Source of the DNA: Buxus sempervirens
Taxonomy: Eukaryota; Streptophyta; Magnoliopsida; Buxales; Buxaceae
NCBI GenBank assembly: GCA_947561395.2
Contig: OX387185.1
Span: forward strand, 25,053,866 to 25,117,865
Length of the DNA stretch: 64,000 bases
Direction of reading: 5' to 3'
In this document: piece by piece, positions 60,547-64,000 of the stretch
How positions within the stretch are numbered: the stretch's first letter is position 1
How the letters are laid out: every line of letters starts with the position of its first letter
The notes under the pieces: generated by a model
What the model was told of the DNA's origin: nothing
Database searches by the model: none
The model's input: the letters and a program-made list of their open reading frames with translations, nothing else
Program-made: the position numbers and the translations under genes

Positions 60547-61575
60547 ATGCACTCATATATAGGGATGGACAAAATAAAATTAAATATAGTGCATGCTAAT
60601 CTCAATTACACTATGACTTTGTTTTCCCCTTTGAACCTAGTTCTTGGGATCTCCACTCCCTAGGTTGGGTATCCATCATATGCAATTCATGTCATGGGCT
60701 TCAATCCCATCCTTTTAGATGTATTCCAAACCTTTTCTCTAACTAGAGCTTTAGTCATGGGGTCAGCAATGTTATCCTCGGATCTAACAAAGTAACTATA
60801 ATGGTACCATTAGTCCATAGCTCACATATAGTAGAATGCTTACGTCTAATAGGTCTGGATTTACCATTGTAATATTTATTTTGCACTTTGTTTAGTGTAG
60901 CTGTGCTATCACAATGTATTAATGTTGGAGGAACAGGTATTTCCCACATAGGAAAGTCAAATAATAGGGTTTCCAACCATCTTGCCTCTTCACTAGCTGT
61001 GGCAAGTGCAATAAGTTCAAATTCCATAGTGGAGTGAGCAATTATAGACTATTTCTTTGACTTACAAGAAACTGCTCCTCCTCCAATGGTCTACACATAA
61101 CCACTGGTAGACATGGAATCATTCGATAAGGTATTCTAATTGGAATCGCCAAATCCTTCAAGCATTGCGGGATACTTGTAATAATGAAGTCCATAATTCA
61201 AAGTTCTTTTCAGATACTTCATAATACGATTTACAATATTCCAATGTTCAAAATTAGGATTAACAGTAAATCTACCAAGCACTCCTACAGCATAAGCTAT
61301 GTCTGGTCTAGTGCAATTAGTACAAATCTCAAATAGGCTTACAATCAAAATATCTATATTTCTTTAAAATCTGCTTAATATAATGAGACTAATCAAGTGA
61401 TATGAATTTAGATGATCTAGTAATTTTAATGCCAATAATGACTTTGGTGAAGCTCATTCATTCTAAAATTACTAGATATTAATTTTTTAATTTGGTTCAC
61501 AACATGTATATTATAACCAAAAATCAAAAGATCATCCACATATAAACAAATCGAAAGCCTTTCCTTTAGAGCTAG
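60547..61575 (-). mobile_element. Ty1/copia remnant, reverse transcriptase end and RNase H
   Basis: The minus strand carries the reverse-transcriptase catalytic motif YVDDLLIFG near 61515-61545, a C-terminal RT patch (CTRPDIAYAVGVLGRF), and the copia RNase H (ALATASEEARWLETLL; DSTATLNKVQNKYYNGKSRP). It has several breaks and is cut at its 5' side near 61575. It is old. Confidence 0.85.
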
Positions 61576-63178
61576 AATCCGGTGGTACCATGAAACCACC
61601 GGATGGGGTGTGTTCTGGGATGTGGGGTGTGAAACCCCGGATTTCCAATACCACTAGCACACCCTGATCAGTAAACTTGTTGTGTAGGTGGAGCTGGAGG
61701 AGCCCAGACTTGAAGCCAGTCAAGTGGCTAAGTCCAAGCTTGTCAGTAGCCTATGAAGGTGAGCAATCTCTAGTTATTGAATAAGATTTGACATTGTGAA
61801 GGAAATGGCTAAGTGTTGGTATTGTGCAATATAAGAGAATGGCAAAGTTGTAATTCTTGGTGGCTGGTGAGAGAAATTAGTTAAGTGGAAAAAAAGAGAG
61901 AGGAAGCCCCATTTGAACAACACACCCGACCCCTCTCCCATTTTCTTCTCTTCATCTCTTTCTCCTTTCCCACTCCCAAATCTTCTTCATGTCCTTCTCC
62001 TCATTTTCTTCTTCTCATTTCATTCCCTCCCTTTATTAAACCCATTTGAAGAGAGTTCCTCGCAAGAAGAGAAAGAAGAACACAAGAAGCCATTTTCGTT
62101 TGGGAGCTTTGGTTGGAGATTTGTGGAGGAATCAACCAAGAAGCTTACAAGGTGCTGTTCGTGGCTTGAAATAGGAGCTAGGGAGTTTGCTCGAGTGATT
62201 GCAAGAGGTAAGCAACACCACCCTCACCTATATTTCAATTTTCGGCCAAATTTGTATGTAATAGAGGAAACCTAGGGTTTGGATATGAAAATGTTTATTA
62301 GTGCAAATAGGAAAGATTTCTATTAGGGGTTTTGTAGGGAATAGATAACCACACATGTTAGAGACAATTTAGAGCCCAAAAACACAAAAAATAAGTGAGA
62401 TCTGAGAAAACCAACATTTTCCTAAAGTTCAGATTTTGCGAACTGTCGAGAAGCCCAGGTGCCTGAACTACAGCTCGAGTGCGGTATTGGGCGACCTTTT
62501 AGGAGTTAGTTTAAGGCATGGCCGCTTGCTGACCGCTCGAGCGACTGTTCGAGCGACCTACCTGAACCAGAGGAACCCGAGAGCTGTTTTGCAACCATTA
62601 GTAGCAGGCTCGAGCACCCCTTCGAGCGTCCTGAACTGTTTTCCCAATTTTTTGTATCAGAGTATAAATTAGATCCAAAACCTAGAATAGAAGCCTTAGG
62701 TTGGTTTGGGGAAATGAGTGCACGCTAGCTAGAACCCCTAGATTGTTTCTAGGGATTCGTTTCCTTATTTTTTATTGAATACCTATTACTATTACTGTAT
62801 GTGATTGTGTGTGATGAGTCAGATGTATCTGGTTATACTAAGGTATTATGAAGCATCATCCAATGTTGAATATATACCGAAATGACTAACCTTAAACAGA
62901 TGTGATAGCTTATTAGCTAAATCTTGCATGAAATGAACTTGAATATACATATATACTATTATGAAGAAATTAGTGAAGGGATTTTCGTGGCGAACCCCGA
63001 CCTTCGTATAGCTACAGATATATTTAAGGGAGTGGTTGTGATGAAGTATTCCTTCGGATTTCTTTTCCTTTTGTAACTTGGTAACGCATGTGAATTCCTT
63101 ATTTTAATTGGTTGTACTTGTTTAAATTGATTGTTTGTACTTGTCTAAATTGGTTGCACTTGTAAAATTTCAATTTTT
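61576..63178 (+). mobile_element. Probable LTR and leader of a Ty3/gypsy element
   Basis: It lies directly upstream of a gag region. TGTGAAACCCCGG at 61628 looks like a Ty3 LTR start. There is a CT-rich tract (61920-62035) and a GC-rich block of 'ctcgagcgac' words (62440-62640). The LTR end and primer-binding site were not fixed. Confidence 0.5.
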
Positions 63179-64000
63179 ATGGCTCTTAAACCCAGGGGTA
63201 GAGGCCGTAGAGTGGTAGTTGCCCATGTTCCAATATATGATGTCGCGGATATACCAGCGGATGACCATGTTATAGACCCAGTTGAGGATCCTATTGCAGC
63301 TCTGGCTGGTGTTCCAGCTGTTGCAGATGTTGTCCCACCCGATGTCCCAGTTACTAGGGGACAGATAGACTAGATTTGGAGAGCCTTAGGTGAAGCATCC
63401 ACTTTGTTCTAGTAGCAAGCTGCTGCGAACCATAATCACGGGCAGAATCCATCCAGACATGAGAGGGGTGATCTAATAGCAGACTCTATGAGGCAGTTCA
63501 AGAGGATGTCTCCTCCTCCCTTTCATGGGCATCTTGATCTCATGGAGGCAGAGAGATGGTTGCTGAGGATTGAGAAAATCTTCCCAGCCATAGGATGTAG
63601 AGAGGACGATAAGGTAGGCTTGGCCACCTATGTATTGGAGGGCGATGCTGACTTCTGGTGGAGTTCAGTGATGGCTGAGATGGATGTTGAGGGAGTCCCA
63701 TTTACTTGGGAGGAGTTCCGAGATTGGATCTTCGACCGATATTTTCCCGAGGAGGTCAGGATATAGAAGGAGGTGGAGTTCCTCCATATATCCCAGGGGA
63801 GCCAGTTTGTGGTTCAGTATGTGGCGAGGTTTACAGAGTTATCGAGATTCACCCCACACCTTGTTGATACAGAGGGCAAGAAGGCCTGACATTTTGAGAG
63901 AGGACTTGGGCGGGATATTAGGGACCGAGTGGAGGTGTTTTTGAGCAGTAGTTTCTCCGAGTCTGTGAGGAGAGCTACCGTAGTTGAGAGGACACAATCC
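63179..64000 (+). mobile_element. Ty3/gypsy gag region, running off the window
   Basis: The start MALKPRGRGRRVVVAH is followed by a typical retrotransposon gag domain (PPPFHGHLDLMEAERWLLRI; TYVLEGDADFWW; TWEEFRDWIFDRYFP). It is broken in a few places and continues past the right edge. The basic, Arg-rich start is common in plant chromoviruses; lineage not settled. Confidence 0.8.

Noticed and set aside
62436-62672. 78-aa open frame in the GC-rich block
   Set aside because: Created by repeated 'ctcgagcgac' words in an LTR/leader region.

Overview
The window is nuclear DNA of a flowering plant. Spliced genes with short GT/AG introns, a plant phytocyanin, a plant U-box E3 ligase, an Au-like SINE, and plant-type L1 and RTE LINEs, DUF659-type hAT, Ty1/copia and Ty3/gypsy sequences all support this. 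The species cannot be named from the sequence.

Two host genes are supported. A phytocyanin (blue-copper-like, probably GPI-anchored; 225 aa, two coding exons) lies at 5099-6477 on the plus strand behind a TATA box and a likely 5'-UTR intron. A U-box domain-containing protein 62-like E3 ligase (587 aa) occupies 8320-54131 on the minus strand. Its 12 coding exons total only 1,764 bp but span 45.8 kb. All exon phases join and the reading frame is intact, so the gene looks functional despite introns of 14.2, 14.9, 6.0 and 5.5 kb packed with transposable elements. The two genes are convergent.

Layout: 1-4041, fragments of long Ty3-type LTRs in both orientations, with an array of small hairpins at 130-565; 4042-6477, phytocyanin and its promoter; 6478-8319, intergenic; 8320-54131, the U-box gene. 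Intron 11 (8444-22639) holds an RTE LINE interrupted by a PIF/Harbinger-like element and by a 5 kb hAT element, plus further RTE pieces, a hAT-like MITE and an Au-like SINE. Intron 7 (24455-39398) holds a near full-length 7.4 kb L1 with perfect 16-bp target duplications, antisense to the host gene, and several MITEs. Intron 5 (40952-46996) holds a Ty3 fragment, an L1 with an inverted 5' part (twin priming) and a tRNA-like SINE. Intron 1 (48133-53634) holds LINE tails, a G-run and AT-rich repeats. From 54132 to the end there is no host gene, only nested LTR retroelement fossils: a Ty3 LTR fragment, a Ty1/copia remnant split by a 3,067-bp solo LTR with 5-bp target duplications, and the LTR/leader and gag start of a Ty3 element that runs off the window.

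Most of the sequence is therefore mobile-element debris around two host genes. The strongest results are the reconstruction of the giant-intron U-box gene, the dated nesting of elements inside it, and a hAT/MITE pair with matching unequal ends in one intron.
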